From: Oscillospiraceae bacterium
GTDB taxonomy: Bacteria > Bacillota > Clostridia > Oscillospirales > Ruminococcaceae
Length of the DNA: 16,384 nt
Direction of reading: 5' to 3'
NCBI GenBank assembly: GCA_019416775.1
Contig: DXWR01000166.1
Coordinates: 1 to 16,384 of the forward strand
The notes below the pieces were generated by a model. The model was not told where the DNA came from. It ran no database searches and worked only from the letters and a program-made list of their open reading frames with translations. The position numbers and the translations under genes were made by a program. Position 1 is the first letter of the stretch. Every line of letters starts with the position of its first letter. Shown here piece after piece: positions 1 to 7,341 of the stretch.

Positions 1-30
1 GCCGGAATCAGAAAAAATAAAAATTAGGGC

Positions 31-59
31 TTGCAATTTTAAAGGCAGTGTGGTATAAT
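31..59 (+). promoter_or_regulatory. Sigma-A promoter of the tRNA-Arg gene
   Basis: The -35 box is TTGCAA (31-36) and the -10 box is a perfect TATAAT (54-59). They are separated by 17 bp, with an extended -10 TGG directly before the hexamer. Transcription should begin near 66, about 25 bp before the mature tRNA. The same TTGCAA-17-TGG-TATAwT layout recurs in front of comEC. Confidence 0.85.
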
Positions 60-91
60 AGCTTTCGTTGTCAGGAAGACAGCATAGCAAT

Positions 92-168
92 GCGCCCGTA
101 GCGCAGTTGGATAGCGCGACAGACTCCGACTCTGTAGGCCACTGGTTCGAATCCAGCCGGGCGTACCA
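92..168 (+). tRNA. tRNA-Arg, anticodon CCG (reads CGG)
   Basis: A full cloverleaf can be drawn. The acceptor stem is 92-98 with 158-164, including a G-U closing pair. The D arm has stems 101-104 and 114-117. The anticodon stem is 119-123 with 131-135 and a seven-base loop at 124-130, with the anticodon CCG at 126-128. The T arm is 141-145 with 153-157 and has the standard TTCGAAT loop. The CCA end is encoded (166-168). Two oddities are visible: the outermost T-stem pair is an A-C mismatch (141/157), and the base after the anticodon (position 37 equivalent) is A. It is a single-gene unit with its own promoter and terminator. Confidence 0.95.
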
Positions 169-174
169 ATTTTT

Positions 175-200
175 ACCACTCCAAATTGGAGTGGTTTTTT
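175..200 (+). terminator. Intrinsic terminator of the tRNA
   Basis: A perfect 8-bp stem, ACCACTCC (175-182) with GGAGTGGT (188-195), has a 5-base loop and is followed by a run of T (195-200). It starts seven bases after the CCA end. Confidence 0.9.
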
Positions 201-225
201 ATTTCATTCCAATGCAATCACAGCA

Positions 226-270
226 AAAAGGACAGCAGATGTGTTTGGCATCCACTGTCCTTTTCTTTTT
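226..270. terminator. Bidirectional terminator between the tRNA and the ABC operon
   Basis: AAAAGGACAG (226-235) pairs with CTGTCCTTTT (255-264). An inner helix GATG/CATC (238-241 with 249-252) extends the stem. The A run on the left and T run on the right let it work in both directions. It lies directly downstream of the minus-strand permease stop at 279, so it mainly ends that operon and backs up the tRNA terminator. Confidence 0.85.
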
Positions 271-278
271 TCTGTCAG

Positions 279-1646
279 TTATTTTTCCCGGCGAAGCATT
301 TGGACCATTTTCCCCACAGAAGGGGGATTGCCCTTATACAGCGCCATCATCCGGTATACCTTTCCGGAAACCCAAAGCAGCGCCAAAGCGCAGAGCACCG
401 TCAACGCCAAGGAACAAGCCCCTATCCACAGCGGGATCTGTCCCAACAGCAATCGGCTGGGGGTGACCAAAATGGCGGTAAAGGGGATCCAGTTCATCCA
501 ATCCCCTGCCGGATCGGCGCCGGAATCCATCAAACCCATGCCGCCGCCATAGAGCACGCAGAAAAAGCTCACCACCAACGCCAGGGTGAAGAGTAGGTTG
601 GTGGAGGAAAGGTCCTCCGGCTTTCCCGCAGCCGCTCCGCCAATAGCGGCCAAGGAGCAGTACAGCAAAAAACCAGCCGCCAACAACAGCAAAGCCAAGA
701 TCCAGCCGGCAGGAGAAAATAAGCCGTCCATCTGCCCCAGGTGATCCAAAAACAGCACCAAGGAATTCTGTGTCCCAGGATTTATAGCCTGAACCCAAGC
801 ATACCCCAAGCCAAAGCCCCCCACCAGCGCAGCCACCCACAGGCAAAGCTGAAACAAACTGGTGCACACCAAAGCAAACACCTTGCCGAACACCAATGTA
901 GTGGGTTTCACTGCCAGCAAAAGGGTGTCCATCAGCTTGGCGTTTTTCTCCATCAGGACATTGTTGGCCACCCCTTGGCCGTAAAACAGCACCATAAAGT
1001 AGAGGGCCATCATCAAAACAAAGGGCAGCGCCACGGAAAACACCATCCGCACCAATTCAATCTGTTGCTGCTGGGGAGTCAGGGCTTCCCCGCTCTCCCC
1101 CTGCACCTGACGGATGGTCTCCACCTGGGCGGAGAAGGACTGAAGCTGGGCCCTGTCCAATCCCGCTTTTTCCATCAAAATCAAGGAAGAAGACTGAGAG
1201 AGGAATTGTTCCAAACCGGAAAGTTCCTCCAGATCGTAATCGGCGTTGTCCGGGCGAAGGAGCGTCAAAGACAGGCCGTTTTCTCCCTGCTCCACCAAAA
1301 GAATGGCGCTGTGAGGAAATTGTTTTCCTTGACTGCGGGCTTGGTCCGGGGTGTCGCAGAGGGTATATTGAATTTGGGTATACCCCTCCGCGCCCAGCTC
1401 ATTCAGCCGGTTCCAATCCATGGGAGCCGTGTCGGTTTCATCCGCCACAAACACCTGGGTAACCGGATTTTCCGTTGGGGTTTGACTGCTGCCGGAAGCC
1501 AATTCCACCAAGCCCATAATCCCGGCAGGAAGCAGCAGCAATAGCACTGCCACCAAAATAGTGGCGATCCGCCAGCGGGAGGAACCGCATTTTTGGTTCC
1601 AGGTAAAGGCAAAAACTTTGCCAATTTTCTTCCATTGCCCTTTCAT
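279..1646 (-). CDS. ABC-2 type transporter permease (NatB-like), second paralogue
   Basis: This 455-residue integral membrane protein has the ABC2_membrane_3 architecture. One N-terminal membrane helix (about 28-48) is followed by a large extracytoplasmic domain (about 50-200) and a bundle of about five helices (about 203-223, 251-280, 314-336, 350-370, 405-427). Just after the second helix is the coupling-type sequence MEKNAKLMDTLLLAVKP (232-248), which in this family contacts the ATPase. The ATG overlaps the stop of the upstream permease by four bases (ATGA) and is preceded by GGGAGGTG. It is the last gene of a three-gene operon. By family it should export a substrate (Na+, drug or peptide) with its partner permease and the ATPase; the substrate cannot be read from the sequence. 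Its tail, from KVYRMMALYKG onward, resembles that of the neighbouring permease, so the two look like diverged duplicates. Confidence 0.85.
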   Translation of the reverse strand: MKGQWKKIGKVFAFTWNQKCGSSRWRIATILVAVLLLLLPAGIMGLVELASGSSQTPTENPVTQVFVADETDTAPMDWNRLNELGAEGYTQIQYTLCDTPDQARSQGKQFPHSAILLVEQGENGLSLTLLRPDNADYDLEELSGLEQFLSQSSSLILMEKAGLDRAQLQSFSAQVETIRQVQGESGEALTPQQQQIELVRMVFSVALPFVLMMALYFMVLFYGQGVANNVLMEKNAKLMDTLLLAVKPTTLVFGKVFALVCTSLFQLCLWVAALVGGFGLGYAWVQAINPGTQNSLVLFLDHLGQMDGLFSPAGWILALLLLAAGFLLYCSLAAIGGAAAGKPEDLSSTNLLFTLALVVSFFCVLYGGGMGLMDSGADPAGDWMNWIPFTAILVTPSRLLLGQIPLWIGACSLALTVLCALALLWVSGKVYRMMALYKGNPPSVGKMVQMLRREK

Positions 1647-2938
1647 CCCCGAGCACCTCCCTTCCCTGCCGCCAAAGACAGGATTTTTCCAAAACTCAGC
1701 CGTTCACCCCGATAGAGCAGCAGCGCTTGATATACCTTTGCGCAAAGCAGCGCCAACAGCACAATCACTCCCAACTGGATCAGCCAGGAAAGCCCCAGTA
1801 CCCAGAAGGAAATGGTCCCCATAAAATACTGCACCGGGGCGCAGAACACCGAAAGGATGGGGCAGAGACTGGCAAACGTTGGCCAAAATCCGGCGCCGCC
1901 GGAAAGGCTGGTCACAAATATTCCCACCAAGTATCCCGCCATAATCAGCAGGATGGAAAAAGACATAGCGCCGTCCAATTCCTGGGTGGAGGAGCAGCCG
2001 GCTCCCGACAGTCCGGCCAGCAAGGCAAAGGTAAGATACCCCAAAGCAAGGCTCACCAGCAGCACCGGCAGCACATCCCAACTCAAAGAAAGCCCGGAAA
2101 GCATATGGGACACACCCTCCAGGGAAAACTCCGGCAGCAGCAGGGCGGTACCTGCAAAAGAAAGGCAGATACCCATTACCAGCACCAAAAAAGCGCCGAA
2201 AACACAGGCCATCACCGCCAAAATCTTGCCCAAAATCAACGCCAAGGGGCGGATGGAGACCAACAGGGTTTCAATCAGCTTGGAGGATTTTTCCTCTACC
2301 ACCGCCCGGATGATGTAGCTCACCGAAAAGACGCTGACCATCAGCACCAACACCGAATAAATCATCTGGATCCAGTAACCGGTCTCCCAATTTCCTTGCT
2401 GTTCCGGTTCAAAGTGTTCTTGGGCAGACTGGGACTGCACCGTGACACCGCCTTGCAGCAAGGCCGATTGCTCCGGCGTCAGGCCAGACAGCTGAATCTT
2501 CTGGGTCAAAAAAGATTCCAGCCGGCTGAGTTCCATCTCTTCCGGGCCGTTGGCGGCGGTAGACAGTTCCAACTGATAGCTGCCGGTTTCGCCTTGGGTC
2601 AACCGCACCAACACCTGGTTTTGCCCCAACTCTCCAGTGAGATCGGATGCCGGGAGGAAGGCGGTTTGGCTGTAATACGGGTCCTCCGCCGCCAGTTCCG
2701 TCCAAGGCAGGGAGAGCTGGGTATCATCCTCCAGATACACCTGGGCAAGGCTGCTCTGCGCCGGAAGGGACATTTCGTGGCTGCTGCTGCCCATCAGAGA
2801 CAGTAAGGGCACACTGACCAAGCAGATCAAAAACAAAAGGGCAAAGGTGAAAATATTGGCCCTATTTTTCAAAAACTGCCGGGCGGTAAAGGCGAACACC
2901 TGCTTCGTGCCGGTGAGATTGGCGTTAATCCAGCTCAT
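1643..2938 (-). CDS. ABC-2 type transporter permease (NatB-like), first paralogue
   Basis: This is a 431-residue membrane protein. Its first helix (about 29-49) is followed by an extracytoplasmic domain (about 50-187) and then helices near 189-210, 236-262, 289-311, 327-345 and 383-401. The coupling motif EEKSSKLIETLL is at 215-226. The start at 2938 is preferred over a longer in-frame start at 2965 because GGAGGGGAG lies just before it and it gives a 14-base overlap with the end of the ATPase gene, typical of translational coupling. It probably forms a heterodimeric membrane channel with the next gene product, powered by the ATPase encoded upstream. Function as an exporter is inferred from family; no substrate clue is visible. 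Confidence 0.85.
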   Translation of the reverse strand: MSWINANLTGTKQVFAFTARQFLKNRANIFTFALLFLICLVSVPLLSLMGSSSHEMSLPAQSSLAQVYLEDDTQLSLPWTELAAEDPYYSQTAFLPASDLTGELGQNQVLVRLTQGETGSYQLELSTAANGPEEMELSRLESFLTQKIQLSGLTPEQSALLQGGVTVQSQSAQEHFEPEQQGNWETGYWIQMIYSVLVLMVSVFSVSYIIRAVVEEKSSKLIETLLVSIRPLALILGKILAVMACVFGAFLVLVMGICLSFAGTALLLPEFSLEGVSHMLSGLSLSWDVLPVLLVSLALGYLTFALLAGLSGAGCSSTQELDGAMSFSILLIMAGYLVGIFVTSLSGGAGFWPTFASLCPILSVFCAPVQYFMGTISFWVLGLSWLIQLGVIVLLALLCAKVYQALLLYRGERLSFGKILSLAAGKGGARG

Positions 2939-3911
2939 GGTGCTCCCCTCCCACCGTTTCCACAAAGATTTCGTGGAGGGACGGTTCCCGCAGATCGAAG
3001 GTGATCACCGGAATCTGCCGGGCAATCAGTTCTCCCAGCAGCCGGTTGGCCTGCTCCTCCCCGGTGACCTTTAAGCGGTATTCGTACTCTTTCTCACTGA
3101 GCAGGGTGACGCCGCAAGAACGGATCATGGGGGTAATATCCTGCTCCACCTTTAAGCTCAGGTTTACTCGGCCGTAACTCTTTTTGATCTGATTCAGGTT
3201 CCCTTGCAGCACCGGTTTGGCCCGGTCCAGGATGGTGAGATCGGTACAAAACTCCTCCACCGTGGCCATTTGGTGGCTGGAAAGGATCAAATATTTTCCC
3301 TTTTCAATTTCTTCCCGGATCAGGCTTTTAAACAGGTCGGTATTCACCGGATCCAAGCCGGAAAGGGGTTCATCCAGCACAATGAGGTCCGGATCGGAAA
3401 GCAGGGCGGTCATCAGCTGAATCTTCTGCTGATTGCCTTTGGAAAGCTGATCCGCCAATTTCGGTTTCTGCTTTTTCTGCCGGGATGCAGAAAAGCTCTT
3501 TCCCCCCAATGGACTGACAGGCGGGTTTCCGGCATTGGGGTAAAGGTACTCCTCCACCTGAAGCCGGTGAGCCAGGTAGCGGATCCGCTGTTTGGCAGTG
3601 TCTTTGGGCACCCCCCGCAGCCCGGCAAAATACATCAGCTGATCCATTAAGGGGTATTTGGGATAAAGCCCCCGCTCCTCTGCCAGGTAACCCAAATTGC
3701 AGGAGGTGGGGTTCATCTCCTTTCCCTCCCACAGCACCTGTCCCCCATCCCGGGAGAGGATACCCAGCATCATGCGGATGGTGGTGGTTTTCCCGGCGCC
3801 GTTGGTGCCAAGCAAGGCATACACCCCGGGCTTTGGCATGGAAAAGCTCAGGTGGTCCACCACCGTTTTCTCTCCATACCGTTTGGTTAAGTCAATCACA
3901 TCCAGGCTCAT
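2925..3911 (-). CDS. ABC transporter ATP-binding protein (NatA-like) with an unusual in-frame insert
   Basis: This cytoplasmic ATPase subunit (328 residues) drives the two downstream permeases. Walker A is GTNGAGKT (35-42). The Q-loop region contains GYLAEERGLYPK (74-85). The signature is LSKGNQQKIQ (156-165), Walker B is LIVLDEP (176-182), the D-loop is SGLDP (184-188) and the H-loop SSH lies near 213. The C-terminal 90 residues are the accessory domain usual in NatA/YhaQ-type ATPases. Between the helical subdomain (ending about VEEY, 119-122) and the signature there are 33 residues where relatives I know have about eight. The extra stretch, about 124-149, is rich in Gly, Pro, Lys and Gln. 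The start is supported by AAAGGAG ten bases or fewer upstream and a promoter just before it. All catalytic motifs are present, so it may still be active. Confidence 0.9.
   Translation of the reverse strand: MSLDVIDLTKRYGEKTVVDHLSFSMPKPGVYALLGTNGAGKTTTIRMMLGILSRDGGQVLWEGKEMNPTSCNLGYLAEERGLYPKYPLMDQLMYFAGLRGVPKDTAKQRIRYLAHRLQVEEYLYPNAGNPPVSPLGGKSFSASRQKKQKPKLADQLSKGNQQKIQLMTALLSDPDLIVLDEPLSGLDPVNTDLFKSLIREEIEKGKYLILSSHQMATVEEFCTDLTILDRAKPVLQGNLNQIKKSYGRVNLSLKVEQDITPMIRSCGVTLLSEKEYEYRLKVTGEEQANRLLGELIARQIPVITFDLREPSLHEIFVETVGGEHHELD
3473..3540. repeat. Pair of inverted repeats inside the ABC ATPase gene (candidate small inserted element)
   Basis: TTTTCTGC (3473-3480) and GCAGAAAA (3487-3494) form a perfect 8-bp hairpin with a 6-base loop. 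CCCCAATG (3504-3511) and CATTGGGG (3533-3540) form a second perfect 8-bp inverted repeat with a 21-base interior. Together they cover almost exactly the codons of the extra segment in the ATPase. That coincidence suggests a small palindromic element inserted in frame, but no target-site duplication is obvious and no second copy was seen in this window. Confidence 0.45.
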
Positions 3912-3958
3912 AAGGTTCTCCTTTGTTGACGCAAAACTTGACCCTTTGGTCTGGCCTT

Positions 3959-3987
3959 ATTATACAAAAGAGCACCCTGAAATGCAA
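3959..3987 (-). promoter_or_regulatory. Sigma-A promoter of the ABC transporter operon
   Basis: Read on the minus strand, the -35 box is TTGCAT (3982-3987) and the -10 box is TATAAT (3959-3964), with a 17-bp spacer. The start point should be near 3952, giving a leader of about 40 bases to the ATPase ATG, which is preceded by AAAGGAG. No operator-like repeat is evident. Confidence 0.8.
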
Positions 3988-4028
3988 TGGAATTTTGGAT
4001 AAGATTCGGTAAAGATTGCAACCGGGGC

Positions 4029-4061
4029 AAAAAAGGGACACAGCGTTTTGCTGCATCCCTT
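4029..4061 (-). terminator. Intrinsic terminator after folD
   Basis: On the minus strand a 12-bp stem (4050-4061 with 4033-4044, two G-U pairs in the middle) closes a 5-base loop and is followed by six T residues (4029-4034). It lies 25 bases after the folD stop and ends the M16-lgt-folD operon just before the ABC operon promoter. Confidence 0.9.
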
Positions 4062-4086
4062 GTGACATGACGATAAGATATTTGAA

Positions 4087-4941
4087 TTACAACAGCCCGT
4101 TCTGCACTTTGGCAGCGGTCAGGGTGTTGCGCATCAGAGTGGCGATGGTCATGGGGCCCACTCCTCCGGGCACCGGGGTGATGTACCCTGCCACCGGCTC
4201 CACCGAAGCAAAGTCCACGTCTCCGCAGAGCTTGCCGTTTTCCAGCCGGTTCATGCCCACGTCGATGACCACGGCGCCGGGTTTCACCATATCCCCGGTA
4301 ATCAGGTTGGCTTTGCCCACCGCCGCTACCAGGATGTCCGCCCGGCGGCACTGCTCCGCTAAATCCTTAGTTTTGCTGTGGCAGATGGCGACGGTGGCGC
4401 TTTCGTGCAAAAGCAGCATCGCCATAGGTTTCCCCACAATATTGCTGCGGCCCACCACCACGGCATTTTTCCCGGCGATTTCCACCCCGGTGGAGTGGAT
4501 CAGATCCATACAGCCCGCAGGGGTGCAGGGAAGGAAGTGATAATCGCCGATCATAATCTTCCCTACGTTTTCCGCATGGAAGGCATCCACATCCTTTTTG
4601 GGGTCGATGGTGCGGATGATGGCGTGTTCGTCAATCTGTTTAGGCAGAGGAAGCTGCACCAAAATGCCGTTAACTTCCGGGTCGGCATTGAGCTGCTGCA
4701 CCAAATCCACCAATTCCTGCTGGGTGGTGCTGGCAGGAAGAGCGTACTCCCGGGACCGGAAGCCCACCAATTCGCAGGCCTTCTTTTTGTTGTTCACATA
4801 TACCCGGCTGGCAGGGTCATCCCCTACAATGACTACTGCCAAGCAGATGGAAATGCCCCGTTCTTTTAACTTGGCGGCTTCTTCGGCTACCTGGGCTTTC
4901 ACCTGGGCGCTGATCTGTTTTCCATCAATGATCTGTGCCAT
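4087..4941 (-). CDS. folD: Bifunctional methylenetetrahydrofolate dehydrogenase / methenyltetrahydrofolate cyclohydrolase
   Basis: FolD interconverts 5,10-methylene-THF and 10-formyl-THF in the cytoplasm using NADP, feeding purine and formyl-Met synthesis. The 284-residue length is normal. Visible signatures are YVNNKKKAC with the conserved Tyr48 and catalytic Lys52, GILVQLPLP (92-100, Gln96), DVDAFH (117-122, Ala where Gly is usual), the nucleotide-binding GRSNIVGKPM and the family signature PGGVGPMT near the C terminus. The start at 4941 (MAQIIDGK) is chosen over a longer frame because AAGGAGG lies nine bases upstream and typical FolD proteins begin here. The start overlaps the end of lgt by 17 bases, so the two are probably translationally coupled. 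It is the last gene of its operon. Confidence 0.95.
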   Translation of the reverse strand: MAQIIDGKQISAQVKAQVAEEAAKLKERGISICLAVVIVGDDPASRVYVNNKKKACELVGFRSREYALPASTTQQELVDLVQQLNADPEVNGILVQLPLPKQIDEHAIIRTIDPKKDVDAFHAENVGKIMIGDYHFLPCTPAGCMDLIHSTGVEIAGKNAVVVGRSNIVGKPMAMLLLHESATVAICHSKTKDLAEQCRRADILVAAVGKANLITGDMVKPGAVVIDVGMNRLENGKLCGDVDFASVEPVAGYITPVPGGVGPMTIATLMRNTLTAAKVQNGLL

Positions 4942-6031
4942 GGGTTTCTTCCTCCTTCTTTTCCTCCATGGATTCCGGTTGAGACGTTTCCTGGGACGCC
5001 TGGGAAGAATCTTCGGGTTCTTCCGGGAAATCGGAAGCATCTGTTTCTTCTTCCGCCGGCAGAGTCACGCCAAATTCTTCTTGAGCGGCCTGCTGAACTT
5101 CCTGGGAAGAAAGCTGACGTCCGTGACGGGCTTCCCGTCTTTTCCGTGCTTTTTCCTTTTCTTCCCGGCGCTCTTCTTCCATATCCGCCAAATTCCGTTC
5201 ACTTTCGGGAGTATCCGCATAAATCCAAATCTTTTCCGGATCCTGATTACGGCGGATTTTCACCAGCATATAGACGTACACCACGGCGGCAGCCACCACC
5301 AGCAGGATGCTCAGCAGCTGGCTTACCCGAATGCTGCCCAGCATTAAGCTGTCGCCCCGCAGGCCTTCCACAAAGGCCCGCTCCGCGCCGTACCACATGC
5401 AGTACCACAGCACCACTTCCCCGTCAAACCGGCGCTTTTTGGACAGGAAGTGGAACAACCCGAAGCCCAGCAGGCACCACACCGATTCATAAAGGAAGCA
5501 AGGATGCACCAAAGAATCCACGCCGGGCACCTCCATGGCGAAGATGTTGGTGCAGGGGATGGAGGGATCGCCATAGGCTTCCGCATTGATGAAGTTGCCC
5601 CAGCGGCCGATGCCCTGGCCCAGCAGAAATGCAATCATGGCCAGATCCAAGAAGGGGATCATGGGCAGCTTTTTCACCTTAAAGACAATCAAGGCCGCAA
5701 TCAGTGCGCCGATGATGCCGCCGTAAATAGCAAGGCCGCCGCTGCGGAGGTTGAAGATCTCCAGCAGGTTGTCCTGATAATCCTCCCAGCTGAAAATCAC
5801 ATAGTAAAGCCGTGCGCCGATGATGCCGCCCACTACGCCGAAAAACAGCACTTCAATGATCTGATCAAAATCATAGCCGAACTGTTTGACCCGACAGTAG
5901 GCGTAAATCATTGCCAGGATCATGCCTGCCACAATGATAATGGCGTACCAGGCAATCTCCAGCCCGAAAATCTGGATGGATGGGTTCATTTCAAAGGTCA
6001 GTCCCAGATAGGGAAAGGTTACGGTATTCAT
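4925..6031 (-). CDS. lgt: Prolipoprotein diacylglyceryl transferase with long charged C-terminal tail
   Basis: Lgt transfers diacylglycerol from phosphatidylglycerol to the lipobox cysteine of prelipoproteins in the cytoplasmic membrane. About seven hydrophobic segments are present, and the signature GRWGNFINAEAYG is at 142-154. At 99-105 is GLAIYGG, where the enteric enzyme has His-Gly-Gly; Tyr at this place is, as I recall, common in clostridial Lgt. After the last helix (about 240-259) there is a tail of about 108 residues that is very rich in Glu, Lys, Arg and Gln, with a likely coiled coil (about 275-300) and an acidic, disordered end. Most Lgt proteins stop soon after the last helix. 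The ATG at 6031 is preferred because AAAGGAG stands 11 bases upstream; a GTG at 6043 is too close to that site. It lies 37 bases after the M16 peptidase gene. Confidence 0.93.
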   Translation of the reverse strand: MNTVTFPYLGLTFEMNPSIQIFGLEIAWYAIIIVAGMILAMIYAYCRVKQFGYDFDQIIEVLFFGVVGGIIGARLYYVIFSWEDYQDNLLEIFNLRSGGLAIYGGIIGALIAALIVFKVKKLPMIPFLDLAMIAFLLGQGIGRWGNFINAEAYGDPSIPCTNIFAMEVPGVDSLVHPCFLYESVWCLLGFGLFHFLSKKRRFDGEVVLWYCMWYGAERAFVEGLRGDSLMLGSIRVSQLLSILLVVAAAVVYVYMLVKIRRNQDPEKIWIYADTPESERNLADMEEERREEKEKARKRREARHGRQLSSQEVQQAAQEEFGVTLPAEEETDASDFPEEPEDSSQASQETSQPESMEEKKEEETHGTDH

Positions 6032-6068
6032 CCAAGTTGACACTCCTTTATTGATACTTCCTGTTCCG

Positions 6069-7340
6069 TTACGCCGGGTCGATGATGCTTAAAGCGCAGC
6101 GGTCCGACCGGAAGATTTCCGGCAGCCGGGCGTTGACTTCTTCCAAGGTGAGCTGCTCCAGCAGTTGGATGGAATCAAACAGCCCCACCCCGGAAAACGC
6201 GGCGTTGATCATGGCGGAAGCGGTATTTTCCACACTGTTAAAGCCCTGGATCTGCCGCCCGTAAATCAGCCGCTTGCCCCGGCGGAACGCTTCCTCCGAA
6301 ATGCCCTGAGGATACCGGTCCAGTTCAGCCAAAAGCTGCGTTTGCACCTCTTGGGGCTGACGGGACTCCCCGGCAAACAGCAGGGCGTAATAACCCCGGC
6401 CGGCAAAGATTTCGCTTTCAAAGTTTTGGTTGATCAGCCCCTGCTGGTACAGCCGCCGGTAGAAGGGGCTGGTTTCCCCGAAGATAGCTTCCAACAGGAT
6501 TTCATCCATCAATTCCTGACGCAATTCCTCTTTGCCTTCCAGAGGACGGCCTTTGAAGCCAATCTGGAACAGGGGGATGGCCACGCTGAGGGTTTGGCGC
6601 ACCAACGGAGCGGCAATTTCCTCCGGCTCCTCCACCGTCAACCGCTGTACCGTCACCGGCGCCACCGGCTTGATGTGCTGCTGAAGCACCTGCTCCACCT
6701 GGGGGACGGTGAGATTGCCCGCCACCGAAAGAACCATGTTGTTCAGGTTATAGAAATTATAATAGCATTGATACAGCAGGTCGGAGGTGATGTGGGAGAT
6801 GGACTCCACCGTGCCGGCAATGTCGATCCGCACCGGATGCTTTTGATATAGAGCCCCCAGCAGGTTAAAATACACCCGCCAGCCGGGATCATCGTCGTAC
6901 ATTTTGATTTCCTGACCGATAATGCCCTGTTCCTTTTCCACGGTCTGAGGAGTGAAGTAGGGCTCCTGGACGAAATCCAGCAGATAGCCTAAGTTCTCTT
7001 CCAGCTTATCGGTGGCGGAAAAGAGATAGCAGGTGCGGTCAAAGCTGGTGTAGGCGTTGGCGGAAGCACCGGTGCGGGAAAAGAGAGCAAAGGCATCGCC
7101 GTATTCCTTTTCAAACATTTTGTGCTCCAAAAAGTGAGCCACGCCGTGGGGGACGGTGGTGTATTCCGTTTCGGTGTCTCGTTTAAAGGTTTGATCCACC
7201 GAACCTAAATTGGTGCCGAACAGGGCATAGTTGGAAGCATAGCCTTCCATGGGAAACAGCAGCACCGTCAAGCCGCTGGGATGTTTGCCCTGGTAATAGG
7301 AAAGTCCGGTTTTTTCTTCCCGAATCTGATTCCAATCCAT
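6069..7340 (-). CDS. M16 family metallopeptidase, active subunit (YmfH-like)
   Basis: This 423-residue protein is a member of the pitrilysin/insulinase M16 superfamily in the short two-domain form. The inverted zinc motif HFLEH is at 69-73 (His69, Glu72 catalytic, His73). The downstream acidic pair fits Glu137 and Glu144 (in GQEIKMYDDDP), so the zinc site looks complete. It probably cleaves peptides, as a partner of the pseudo-peptidase encoded one base upstream. In Bacillus such pairs are known as YmfF/YmfH, and a related pair (AlbE/AlbF) matures a bacteriocin. No signal peptide is seen, so it is cytoplasmic. Its ribosome site AAAAGGAGG lies within the last codons of the upstream gene. Substrate unknown. 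Confidence 0.88.
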   Translation of the reverse strand: MDWNQIREEKTGLSYYQGKHPSGLTVLLFPMEGYASNYALFGTNLGSVDQTFKRDTETEYTTVPHGVAHFLEHKMFEKEYGDAFALFSRTGASANAYTSFDRTCYLFSATDKLEENLGYLLDFVQEPYFTPQTVEKEQGIIGQEIKMYDDDPGWRVYFNLLGALYQKHPVRIDIAGTVESISHITSDLLYQCYYNFYNLNNMVLSVAGNLTVPQVEQVLQQHIKPVAPVTVQRLTVEEPEEIAAPLVRQTLSVAIPLFQIGFKGRPLEGKEELRQELMDEILLEAIFGETSPFYRRLYQQGLINQNFESEIFAGRGYYALLFAGESRQPQEVQTQLLAELDRYPQGISEEAFRRGKRLIYGRQIQGFNSVENTASAMINAAFSGVGLFDSIQLLEQLTLEEVNARLPEIFRSDRCALSIIDPA

Positions 7341-7341
7341 C

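Noticed and set aside
1727..2806. A 359-codon plus-strand frame opposite the first permease
   Set aside because: It is antisense to a clear ABC-2 permease, rich in Gln and His as expected for a reverse reading, and lacks a ribosome site.
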